Numbered from the stretch's first letter, positions 48,386 through 55,206 are shown. The stretch is DNA of 64,000 nucleotides from Rheinheimera sp. 4Y26 (GCF_025245835.1 NZ_JAOBWS010000006.1:168557-232556), one strand, 5' to 3'. Numbers and translations: made by a program. The notes: generated by a model from the sequence alone, not told the origin.

Positions 48386-48700
48386 ATGGAAATCGAAGTA
48401 ACAAGACCAAAACAATTTGCAGATATGGCTCGTGACTATCATTTGTTGGTGGACGGTAAAGAAATAGCTGTTATAAAACGTGGCACAACACAAACAATAA
48501 CGCTGCCTGAAGGTAGCAAAACGCTGAAGGGGGTTATCGATTGGTGTTCAAGCCCGGAATTTAATGTTTGTGATATTCGTTCTGGAAGAATTGTGCTGAA
48601 GAATTCTTTTGGATCTAACTTTTTTAAATTTATATTTCTGCCGCTCTATTACATTTCGTTAGGCAAAAATCGCTACTTAAAAATTGAAACCGGCATATAA
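48386..48700 (+). CDS. Cassette 9 protein: beta-rich small protein
   Basis: 104 aa, not recognised. Beta-rich pattern DYHLLVDGKEIAVIKRG, TQTITLPEGSKTLKG, VIDWCSSPEFNV resembles small PEGA-like beta-sandwich proteins, with a hydrophobic stretch near the end (FFKFIFLPLYYISLG) that may touch the membrane. Two Cys residues (WCSS, NVC). Stop TAA lies in the R'' box ATATAAC. Function unknown. Confidence 0.77.
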   Translation: MEIEVTRPKQFADMARDYHLLVDGKEIAVIKRGTTQTITLPEGSKTLKGVIDWCSSPEFNVCDIRSGRIVLKNSFGSNFFKFIFLPLYYISLGKNRYLKIETGI

Positions 48701-48772
48701 CAAATGCCAGCACAACGCGCCTTTGGCGCTTGACCCGAAACAAGTTGCTCGCCGTTTAGGCGTGCGTTAGCT
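48695..48772 (+). other. attC: attC9, recombination site of cassette 9
   Basis: R'' ATATAAC and R' GTTAGCT (crossover after 48766), 78 bp; R'' is the exact complement of G|TTATAT. Same 3' half as attC3 and attC8. Cassette 9 spans 48365-48766. Confidence 0.93.
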
Positions 48773-48788
48773 CCAAAATGGTGGTTAT

Positions 48789-49220
48789 ATGAGAATAAAT
48801 GCAATCGCTGTAGCGCTGCTCATCAGCTGCGCGGCATCGGCGGAGTCCGTGACTACAGTTGAGAAGACTCAGGAAATTTGTAGCGCTGCTGCAGCACTGT
48901 TCGCCTCTGGACAGTATGATCGCGCTTATGAAAGCATGATGCCTTACTGGCCCTTGCCGAAGGAAGAGCTCCAGAATTTGGGATATCAATCCAAGGCACA
49001 GCTTGAAATGCTCGGTCCGCGTTTCGGTAAGTCGCTTGGTGCAGAGTATGTGCAGACGATGAGAGCTGGTGATAGCCTGCTCAGGCATGTATTCCTGATA
49101 AAGCATGAGAAGCATGCTCTAAAGTTTTCATGCTCTTTCTACAAGCCTAAAGATAGCTGGCTAGTGAATACCATAGTGTGGGACGACAAGATCAATACGC
49201 TCGTTGGTAGTGGCGGCTAA
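48789..49220 (+). CDS. Cassette 10 protein: secreted, DUF3887/DUF4019-like
   Basis: 143 aa. Signal peptide MRINAIAVALLISCAASA, helical middle (EICSAAAALFASGQYDRAYE) and a beta-rich end (LKFSCSFYKPKDSWLVNTIVWDD). The layout, a helical hairpin then a cystatin-like sheet, resembles DUF3887/DUF4019 proteins; this is inference. More GC-rich than cassettes 1-9, as is cassette 11, suggesting a different source. Stop TAA in R'' GGCTAAC. Confidence 0.77.
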   Translation: MRINAIAVALLISCAASAESVTTVEKTQEICSAAAALFASGQYDRAYESMMPYWPLPKEELQNLGYQSKAQLEMLGPRFGKSLGAEYVQTMRAGDSLLRHVFLIKHEKHALKFSCSFYKPKDSWLVNTIVWDDKINTLVGSGG

Positions 49221-49268
49221 CAATTCATTTGAGCCGACGCTTCCAGCGCGGCTAATTCAAAGTTAGGC
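49215..49268 (+). other. attC: attC10, short class-1-like recombination site
   Basis: R'' GGCTAAC and R' GTTAGGC (crossover after 49262), only 54 bp. CAATTCATTTGAGCCGACGC is very similar to the attC of aadA-type cassettes of mobile integrons, from memory of that family. Cassette 10 spans 48767-49262. Confidence 0.88.
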
Positions 49269-49293
49269 ACCACAAGATAAGTCCGGAGAGCCC

Positions 49294-49599
49294 ATGAATA
49301 ACTCAATCGTTATCGTCAGGTACCGTGCATTGCCGGCTCAGGTTGACACTGCACGGCGGGAGATTGCTGCCTTGGTTGCAACAGTGCAGGCCTCGGAGCC
49401 GGATTGCGGTGGCATCACCATGCTGCAGGATTCTTCGGACCCGACAGCATTCACTTTGATTGAAACCTGGCCAAGCCAGGAGGTTTTTCTTGGCCCGCAT
49501 ATGCAACAGCCACATATCCAGTCCTTTATACAGGCCGCTGGCAAGTTTCTCGCCGGGCCGCCGGACATTTCCTTTTGGCAGCCGGTCGATGGGGTCTGA
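49294..49599 (+). CDS. Cassette 11 protein: antibiotic biosynthesis monooxygenase-like (ABM)
   Basis: 101 aa with the ABM-domain pattern: strand SIVIVRYRALPAQVDTARRE, then ATVQASEPDCGGITML, FTLIETWPSQEVFLGPHMQQ and PHIQSFIQAAGKFL. Such dimeric ferredoxin-like proteins (YgiN-type) oxidise quinols or are reactive-carbonyl handlers; no substrate can be assigned. Cytosolic. The most GC-rich cassette of the array. TGA stop lies in the R'' box GTCTGAC. Confidence 0.85.
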   Translation: MNNSIVIVRYRALPAQVDTARREIAALVATVQASEPDCGGITMLQDSSDPTAFTLIETWPSQEVFLGPHMQQPHIQSFIQAAGKFLAGPPDISFWQPVDGV

Positions 49600-49653
49600 C
49601 AATTCATTCAAGCCGAAGCCAATTTGCGGCTTGGTTTTATTCAGGCGTTAGGT
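49594..49653 (+). other. attC: attC11, short class-1-like recombination site
   Basis: R'' GTCTGAC and R' GTTAGGT (crossover after 49647), 60 bp. CAATTCATTCAAGCCGA matches the aadA-type attC family closely. R'' departs from the consensus (GAC for AAC), possibly lowering excision. Cassette 11 spans 49263-49647. Confidence 0.87.
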
Positions 49654-49661
49654 GAATCGCT

Positions 49662-49985
49662 ATGACGGAAGTTTTGGTAAAAGTAGCAAGGGACAGCGTT
49701 TGTATGGGGGATGATTGTGATGCTCCTCATTCATACAGCTTTAAAGTTTCAATCAATAGCACCTTAGGTGATGTGTTTGAACATTTGGCGCAAAAACGAT
49801 ATCTGGCATCTGTGGCTGGAAAAAATCATAGTTGGGAGGCTGTGATAGAAAATAATCCGGTGGCGTTTTTTAAGGGAAACAATCAAGTGCCAGAACCTTC
49901 GGCTCTGTTGTCAGACAAGGTTTCTTTATACGCAATAAACGCAACTTTAAAAATCTGGTTTAAATACAATAGTGCCGTTTCATAA
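49662..49985 (+). CDS. Cassette 12 protein: small cytosolic, unknown
   Basis: 107 aa, not recognised. No signal or membrane segment; mixed alpha/beta with an N-terminal Cys pair (VCMGDDCDAPHSYSF) and YLASVAGKNHSWEAVI. AGGTGA (49650-49655), 6 nt from the ATG, is supplied by the R' box G|TTAGGTG. No intact attC follows directly, so it may form one two-gene cassette with the next reading frame. Confidence 0.75.
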   Translation: MTEVLVKVARDSVCMGDDCDAPHSYSFKVSINSTLGDVFEHLAQKRYLASVAGKNHSWEAVIENNPVAFFKGNNQVPEPSALLSDKVSLYAINATLKIWFKYNSAVS

Positions 49986-50043
49986 AGCAAAATTATATAA
50001 AAATGCCGCTGAGCATGATGTTATGCATACAAGGAATAAGTAG

Positions 50044-50454
50044 ATGGTGAAGTTTAAAAGTTATTTAATGGCGCTCATTTTAGGTATTGCACTGGCGGTT
50101 GCTTCTGTTGTGATTTTTGGTTATGGCGCAGCAGCATCAGTGTCTGCAGATCTTCTTAACATGCTTATGCCCGTTTCCGCTTTTTTGGCCTTTGTTGTGG
50201 TCGATTTTTTTATTATCGCGCTGCCGTTGGCACTGGCTTTTTTGTTGTTAGCTTATGCAGCTAAGTTTGTGTTCAAAAGCACCGACCATAAGTTTTATCT
50301 GTTATTGCTTGCTCCGCTTGTTTTATTGCAGGGTTATTATCTTTTATCAGCGTCAGCAGAATTAAACGGGATAATTTCAATGCTCCTGCGCTTTTTGTTA
50401 TTGGCTCTTTGTTACTACGCCATTGTTCGCAGCAATCAAGCGGCAAATGCCTGA
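50044..50454 (+). CDS. Four-helix membrane protein at the end of the array
   Basis: 136 aa, not recognised. Four hydrophobic segments (residues about 7-30, 38-58, 60-80, 95-130) and almost no soluble part. No attC separates it from the cassette 12 gene 58 bp upstream, but its TGA stop lies in a GCCTGAC that looks like an R'' box, as in other cassettes. So it is probably the second gene of cassette 12. Confidence 0.72.
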   Translation: MVKFKSYLMALILGIALAVASVVIFGYGAAASVSADLLNMLMPVSAFLAFVVVDFFIIALPLALAFLLLAYAAKFVFKSTDHKFYLLLLAPLVLLQGYYLLSASAELNGIISMLLRFLLLALCYYAIVRSNQAANA

Positions 50455-50557
50455 CCAACATAGTCTCAATAGGTGGTTATCTGCTCTGAGCCGGCTCCTG
50501 CAGCTTCCGGATTTTGGCCGCAGCGCTTGTCACAAGTTGCCCGCCCTTGAGTTGATA
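50449..50557 (+). other. attC: Decayed attC closing the array
   Basis: R''-like GCCTGAC and R'-like GTTGATA bound 109 bp. CAAGTTGCCCGCCCTTGAG aligns with the shared 3' half of attC3/8/9, with two deletions and several substitutions. Probably no longer a good IntI substrate. Confidence 0.5.
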
Positions 50558-50572
50558 CTGAGATGAAACTGG

Positions 50573-50613
50573 GGTGGGTGATAGCGAGGTGGGTAATAGC
50601 GGGGTAATAGTGA
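50573..50613 (+). repeat. Short 15-bp tandem repeat
   Basis: Two 15-bp units GGTGGGTGATAGCGA and GGTGGGTAATAGCGG (50573-50602) and a partial third, GGTAATAGTGA (50603-50613), just upstream of and into the start of the following gene. Confidence 0.7.
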
Positions 50614-51095
50614 GCCGGGCAATAAAAGTTTCTGTAACTTCAATGTGTTTTTTGCTGGCCTGCGGTATTTATCCGGTTGCTGCTGCAGCGCAATCCACAG
50701 AGTTTTGTGATGTGCTTCGGGCATTTGTTGGTTCAGTCAAACCAGACGAAACCAGGCAGTTGGTCTTTCGCACGTCCTGGGGTGCCAACTTTAAAGACAC
50801 GCCGGGGGCGGTGTTGTTTGCTAAGCGTTGCGAGCATGGTGATTATCCTGCGGCTAAAAATGTATGCAGCTATCTGATGGAACATGCGTCAGCTGAGTTC
50901 GCAGCCGTTGCGGTAAAAAAGGCAATTGTATGTTTGTCGCCAGCCAGCAATCTTGATGAGCAATTAACGATAAATAGTGCTTCCTTCTCCATTTATTATG
51001 GTACGCAAGAGCGTGGTGCATTAGTTGATATCAGCCTGAGTGAAGACAACAAAGTGGGTGGTATGGCTTTGAAGTTGGTCGCCGCTGGTTATTAA
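50610..51095 (+). CDS. Secreted protein, unknown
   Basis: 161 aa, not recognised. GTG at 50610 with GGGG 5 nt upstream gives a good signal peptide (VSRAIKVSVTSMCFLLACG then VAAAAQS); the longer reading starting in the tandem repeat adds no signal. The mature part has three to four Cys (FCDVLRAF, RCEHGDY, VCSYLME, AIVCLSP) probably forming disulfides in the periplasm, and an end ISLSEDNKVGGMALKLVAAGY. Lies just beyond the decayed attC, so may be a former cassette gene. Confidence 0.7.
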   Translation: MSRAIKVSVTSMCFLLACGIYPVAAAAQSTEFCDVLRAFVGSVKPDETRQLVFRTSWGANFKDTPGAVLFAKRCEHGDYPAAKNVCSYLMEHASAEFAAVAVKKAIVCLSPASNLDEQLTINSASFSIYYGTQERGALVDISLSEDNKVGGMALKLVAAGY

Positions 51096-51176
51096 ACTCT
51101 GGTCGATTCATTCCGCCATCATAAGCCGCGTAATCCGGCGCCTTTGGCTCAGGCGTGCTTAAGGGGTCGGGCGCAT

Positions 51177-51266
51177 GGGCGCAGTGTTAAGGGCAGTGTT
51201 AAGGGCAGTGTTAAGGGCAGTGTTAAGGGTAGTGTTAAGGGCAGAGTGTTAAGCGCAGAGTGTTAA
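51177..51266 (+). repeat. 12-14 bp tandem repeat array
   Basis: About seven copies of GGGCAGTGTTAA, some with two extra bases (GGGCAGAGTGTTAA). The 336-bp gap 51096-51431 holds nothing else clear except an attC-like GC-rich stretch at 51120-51165. Each copy contains GTTAAG, similar to the integron core GTTAAGA. Confidence 0.85.
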
Positions 51267-51431
51267 AGAGCCCATTTTCCCTTCGCCTTGCAGAGTCAAA
51301 ACCGGCAAAACCGGCAAATCAGGCGCAAGTCGGGTCCGTGTCGGGGTTTTGTCGTCTCTTTTTCGTCACGGCGCAGTGCCATTGGGCCTGATAATAGCGG
51401 GCAGCAGAGACCTTTTGCAGGAGCAGAAATC

Positions 51432-51980
51432 ATGTATGTAAATAGCACCCGGATTCGGGAGTTACGGCTGGCCCGTCAATGGTCGCAGGAGCAATTGGCC
51501 ACCCTCAGTGGTTTAAACCTGCGCACTATTCAGCGGCTTGAATCCGGGGCCAAGATATCGAATGAGTCGTTGCGGGCACTTGCCGCTGTGCTTGAAGTAC
51601 CGGCCGCAAGTTTGCTGATAAGCGAGCCAACACCCACCGAGGTAGCCTTAAAGGCAATGCGGGACGGTGTGGTGTCAGGGCTGGAATTTACCGGCACCAC
51701 CCCCAGAGCCGATTTTTGGTGGTTTGCGCTTGCTGTGGCCATGGTGTTGGCCTTTGCTCAGCTGCTTAGTGAAGCCCTCGGCCCCTTACCAACGCAGATT
51801 GCGTCATTGGTGGTGTTGCTCCCCTGGCTGGCCGCCAGCACCCGCCGCTTGCGCGATGCCGGACTCAGCCCCTGGTGGCAACTGATTAGCTTAGCGCCTG
51901 TGGCAGGTATTCTGGTGCTGCTCTATTTGCTGACTTACCCAAGCAAAAAAGCAGAATCGGCAGAGCCGATACAGGATTAA
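51432..51980 (+). CDS. XRE regulator fused to a DUF805-like membrane domain
   Basis: 182 aa. N-terminal HTH-XRE (RIRELRLARQWSQEQLATLSGLNLRTIQRLE at 6-36), a linker, then a hydrophobic C-terminal domain with FTGTTPRADFWWFALAVAMV and RRLRDAGLSPWWQLI, hallmarks of DUF805. So it is a membrane-tethered DNA-binding protein. The start at 51432 has AGGAG 9 nt upstream; a longer in-frame reading is not needed. Same organisation occurs in many gammaproteobacteria; targets unknown. Confidence 0.85.
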   Translation: MYVNSTRIRELRLARQWSQEQLATLSGLNLRTIQRLESGAKISNESLRALAAVLEVPAASLLISEPTPTEVALKAMRDGVVSGLEFTGTTPRADFWWFALAVAMVLAFAQLLSEALGPLPTQIASLVVLLPWLAASTRRLRDAGLSPWWQLISLAPVAGILVLLYLLTYPSKKAESAEPIQD

Positions 51981-52081
51981 ATTTGGGCCTGATAGTTCAG
52001 GGGCTGCTGATTAAGTGCGACAGTTTGCGTCTTGCGGGCCGTACTTTTGCTTCGCTGCCAGCGCTGCACGTGGCGTTATCC
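51974..52081 (+). other. Possible degenerate attC after the XRE gene
   Basis: GGATTAA at 51974 and R'-like GTTATCC (52075-52081, from GTGGCGTTATCC) enclose GC-rich, partly self-complementary DNA (GTGCGACAG...CTGCACGTG). Only the R' end is convincing; could be chance. Confidence 0.3.
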
Positions 52082-52135
52082 TATTGATTATTCCCTGGTT
52101 AAATAGCAAGTTAAGTAAAACAAGGAAGATTTTTT

Positions 52136-52321
52136 ATGGTGTTTGTTTATGTTTATGAAAAGAGAAACTTCTGGGGCAAAATTAATATTGAAGAGATGAA
52201 TAAAGAACTGGCGGAACATTGTAAGGACGGTATTAGGGTAAAGTCTGTTACGCCTGTGGCTGATATTTTTGGCAATATTAAAAGTTTTACCATTGTTTTT
52301 GAGGGCTTAGCTGCGTCTTAG
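52136..52321 (+). CDS. Small protein, unknown (61 aa)
   Basis: 61 aa, not recognised. Starts MVFVYVYEKRNFWGKINIEE with AAGGAAG 8 nt upstream, and reads as strand-helix-strand (ELAEHCKDGIRVKSVTPVAD, IKSFTIVFEGL). AT-rich relative to the neighbours, as in the cassettes. May be a cassette remnant; no clear attC follows. Confidence 0.6.
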   Translation: MVFVYVYEKRNFWGKINIEEMNKELAEHCKDGIRVKSVTPVADIFGNIKSFTIVFEGLAAS

Positions 52322-52452
52322 CGGCTTTTGCTCTGTCAGGAGTAGCTCTTGCGCTCCAGTTCTTGCTTTTGGTTTTTGAGAAATTATTTTATAATTTAAG
52401 CTGCTGTTATTTATAGATAAATTTAAATAATGCGAAAATAATTCAAATTTTT

Positions 52453-52479
52453 TGTCACACCCTGCGCTGCTGCTGCGAC
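52453..52479 (+). promoter_or_regulatory. ECF-type promoter motif upstream of hydrolase/sigma operon
   Basis: TGTCACA (52453-52459), exactly 16 bp, CGAC (52476-52479). This is close to the TGTCACA-N16-CGTC promoters used by ECF41-type sigma factors. It lies 38 bp before a hydrolase gene that is followed by an ECF sigma factor, suggesting autoregulation. Confidence 0.5.
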
Positions 52480-52516
52480 TTGTTAAGGTAACCCCTATTT
52501 AACAAAGGATACCGTT

Positions 52517-53464
52517 ATGCAAAACAACAAAGAGCACAGCAGCAACACCCCGGCCGATGCGAAAAACGCCAAAGCCAAAGTAGGTTTTTGGACTTATTTT
52601 GCCATTACCATGAGCATTGTGGCGGGGGTGATTGCACCTCAGCTCAAAGCCGCCGAGCTGAACACTGCCGCCAGTTTTCAGGTGGAGGTGATTGGCGAAG
52701 GTAAACCTGTGCTGTTGATTCCGGGACTGATGTCTGATAGCCGGGTGTGGCAGCACACTGCGGAGGCTTTAAAACAGGATTATCAGCTTCATCTGATTAG
52801 TGTGGCCGGTTTTGCCGGTACCCCAGCCATCGAAGGTGAGCTGTTACCCAGGCTGCAGCAGGATTTACTGCATTATATGGACGAACAACAACTGCAAAAA
52901 CCTGCTGTGGTTGGCCATAGTCTGGGTGCTTTTATGGCTTTTGCACTGGCCAGTGCCGCACCTGAGCGTATCGGCACTGTGGTGGCTGTGGATGGCCTGC
53001 CTTATTTAGCGCCCATCTTCAGCCGTGATCCGGCAACTCAGGTGGCCGATATGCAAAGCCAGGCGATACAGCTGAAGAATTATTATCAGCAGTTAAAGGG
53101 CGAACAACTCAAAGCTGCTGCAACCCGCGGCATTGACATTCAGGCCCGTGCTGCTGGGCATCAACAGCTGGTACTGGCGATGGCGGCGGCCTCTGATGGC
53201 CCCAGTGTGGGTCAGGCGATGTACGAACTTTTAACCACAGATTTACGGCCAAAGGTGGGCGCCATTCAAAGTAAAGTCTGGTTGTTGGGGGCCAGCGGTG
53301 CCTTGCCGGCGGCTTATCAGGAACAAGCTAAGGCATTGTATCAGCAGCAAATTGCCGGCATTGCGAATGCCACTTTACTGATGAATACTGGCAGTCGCCA
53401 CTTTATGATGCTGGATGAACCTGAGTGGTTTATCAGCCAGTTGCGCCAGGCTTTACAGGAGTAA
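52517..53464 (+). CDS. Alpha/beta hydrolase, membrane-anchored
   Basis: 315 aa. An N-terminal membrane helix after a polar 22-residue start (GFWTYFAITMSIVAGVIAP) likely serves as an uncleaved signal or signal-anchor, then an alpha/beta hydrolase: PVLLIPGLMSDSRVW, nucleophile elbow VGHSLGAFMAFAL and His in SRHFMMLDEP. AAGGA lies 8 nt before the ATG. Next to and 6 bp before a sigma factor gene, so probably co-transcribed with it. Substrate unknown. Confidence 0.85.
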   Translation: MQNNKEHSSNTPADAKNAKAKVGFWTYFAITMSIVAGVIAPQLKAAELNTAASFQVEVIGEGKPVLLIPGLMSDSRVWQHTAEALKQDYQLHLISVAGFAGTPAIEGELLPRLQQDLLHYMDEQQLQKPAVVGHSLGAFMAFALASAAPERIGTVVAVDGLPYLAPIFSRDPATQVADMQSQAIQLKNYYQQLKGEQLKAAATRGIDIQARAAGHQQLVLAMAAASDGPSVGQAMYELLTTDLRPKVGAIQSKVWLLGASGALPAAYQEQAKALYQQQIAGIANATLLMNTGSRHFMMLDEPEWFISQLRQALQE

Positions 53465-53470
53465 ACAGCC

Positions 53471-54604
53471 ATGTCAGTGACAATAGAACAACAACTACAA
53501 CCCGATGTGCAGGCTGCCATGGCCGGTGACCTGCAAGCGTTTAGCCGCCTGGTGCAGCGCTGTCAGAATGGCATCAGCAGTATTGCGCTGGCAATTGTCA
53601 AAGATTTGGATGCCAGCGAAGAAGTGTGCCAGCAGGTATTTATTGCCGCCTGGCAACAATTAAGCAGCCTGCAAAATCCGGCCAGTTTTTTACCCTGGCT
53701 CAGACAAATTACCCGCTACCGCGCTTACAGCTTTTTGCGTGAACAAAAAGACGGACAGACTGAGCGTGGTAGCGATGCCGAAGCCTTGCTGGAAAGTTTT
53801 GCCAGTGACAGCAACCCGGCAGAGGAGTTGTTACGCAGCGAACAGGCCGGGCTTATCCGCAATTTACTGGATGAATTGCCCGCCGAAAGCCGTGAAATTG
53901 TGTTGCTGTTTTACCGTGAAGAACAAAATAGCCAGCAGGTTGCCAGTCTGCTGGGCCTTAGTGAAGCCAATGTGCGCAAAAAGCTGCAGCGGGTACGTGA
54001 GCTGCTGAAAGAACAGCTGCTGGCCAGATACGGCAAGCTTATTTTAACCACTGCTCCTGGTGTTGGCTTTAGCAGTCTGGTGCTGAGCGGATTGTTGGTT
54101 GGCAGCCCACCTGCTGCTGCAGCAACGGCCAGCGCCATGGCGGCACAAAGTAGCGGCATAGCAAAATTTGGCTGGCTGTTCAGTGGCGCTTTATTGGGGG
54201 CACTTGGCGGTATGCTGGGGGTGGTGCTGGGCATGCAGGCTCCGCTCAAAAATGCGACCAGCGCGGATGAACGTAGTCGTTTAATTCGTTATCGCAATCA
54301 GGCGCTGCTTTGGGTTGGCGGTTGTGGCCTGCTGCTGACAGCGGCTTACGAATTAACTGCTGGCGCTGTAGCCCCCTTACTTGCCTTTACGCTTTTTATC
54401 GTGGGCCTGGGTTATCTGCAATATCGGGTCTGGCAAACCGTAAAACCGCGTTTATTGGCAAAAGCAGCTGCCAGTGCCGAGGCAAAACGGCAGTACCGCT
54501 CGCAGCTATTCTGGTGTTGTTTTGGCATCTTGGGTGGCCTTAGTGCCGGTTTGGGCGGCATGATTGTTGGTTTGATCAACAGCGGCCGCTGGTTTTGGGG
54601 ATAA
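53471..54604 (+). CDS. ECF sigma factor fused to a membrane domain
   Basis: 377 aa. Sigma region 2 (AFSRLVQRCQNGISSIALAI; NPASFLPWLRQITRYRAYSF) and region 4 (LLDELPAESREIVLLFYREE; QQVASLLGLSEANVRKKLQRVRE) fill residues 1-190. The rest is a membrane domain with about five hydrophobic segments. No anti-sigma gene is adjacent, so the fused membrane part may itself hold the sigma domain inactive, an inference. An ECF promoter-like motif lies upstream of the operon. Confidence 0.88.
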   Translation: MSVTIEQQLQPDVQAAMAGDLQAFSRLVQRCQNGISSIALAIVKDLDASEEVCQQVFIAAWQQLSSLQNPASFLPWLRQITRYRAYSFLREQKDGQTERGSDAEALLESFASDSNPAEELLRSEQAGLIRNLLDELPAESREIVLLFYREEQNSQQVASLLGLSEANVRKKLQRVRELLKEQLLARYGKLILTTAPGVGFSSLVLSGLLVGSPPAAAATASAMAAQSSGIAKFGWLFSGALLGALGGMLGVVLGMQAPLKNATSADERSRLIRYRNQALLWVGGCGLLLTAAYELTAGAVAPLLAFTLFIVGLGYLQYRVWQTVKPRLLAKAAASAEAKRQYRSQLFWCCFGILGGLSAGLGGMIVGLINSGRWFWG

Positions 54605-54691
54605 GCTGCCGGCAAAACACCTGATGTCAGTCAGTGTTGCGGGCTGGCACGGGGGCAGAGCCACTTTTATCAGAGAATAAGGACGGGTTTT

Positions 54692-55102
54692 GTGACAGTT
54701 ACAGTTGCATTCAGGTCGCTGCTGGTTTGGGTAGTTATTTTGCTGCTCGCCATTCTTAATGGCATCTTTCGGGCTGCGGTGTTGCTGCCCTGGCTTGGTG
54801 TGCCATGGGGCATGCTGCTTAGTGGCGCGCTGCTGTCGGTGATCATTTTCAGCGCCGCTTATCTCACCTTGCCCTGGCTTGGCACGCGCCGGGTGGCAAG
54901 TCTTTGGGGCATTGGATTGGGCTGGCTTGCCCTTACCCTTATTTTTGAGATCGCTATTGGCCGGTGGCAGGGTATGTCATGGTCTGTGATGCTTGAGGCT
55001 TACACTTTTAAGGACGGCAACATTTGGCCTTTAGTGCTGCTTGTTGTGGCAGTGGCGCCTGTGATGGCAGCAAAAATCAGAGGCTGGACGCAGCGCGCTT
55101 AG
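54692..55102 (+). CDS. Four-helix membrane protein, unknown
   Basis: 136 aa, not recognised. Four transmembrane segments (about residues 9-30, 38-58, 70-90, 112-130) with WLGTRRVASLWGIGLGWLAL and FEIAIGRWQGMSW between. GTG start with AAGGACGG upstream. It lies 87 bp after the sigma factor gene, on the same strand, and may be a member of its regulon or transcript. Confidence 0.7.
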   Translation: MTVTVAFRSLLVWVVILLLAILNGIFRAAVLLPWLGVPWGMLLSGALLSVIIFSAAYLTLPWLGTRRVASLWGIGLGWLALTLIFEIAIGRWQGMSWSVMLEAYTFKDGNIWPLVLLVVAVAPVMAAKIRGWTQRA

Positions 55103-55206
55103 TTGGGTATTTAAAAGTAAGAGGGAGGCGCGAAGCAGCGGATTGGCTGGTTCGCGCTGCGGGTTGGCCTTAGTAAACGCCGCGGTTTGCGCCATCACTG
55201 TGCTTA

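Noticed and set aside
50020..50026. GTTATGC as the R' box of cassette 12
   Set aside because: No matching R'' (ACCTAAC expected) or palindrome lies upstream in the 34 bp after the cassette 12 stop.
44245..50455. Antibiotic resistance, restriction-modification or known toxin-antitoxin cassettes
   Set aside because: None of the cassette proteins shows motifs of such families; only an ABM-type domain is recognisable.
51177..51266. CRISPR array
   Set aside because: The units are 12-14 bp directly abutting each other with no unique spacers, and there are no cas genes.
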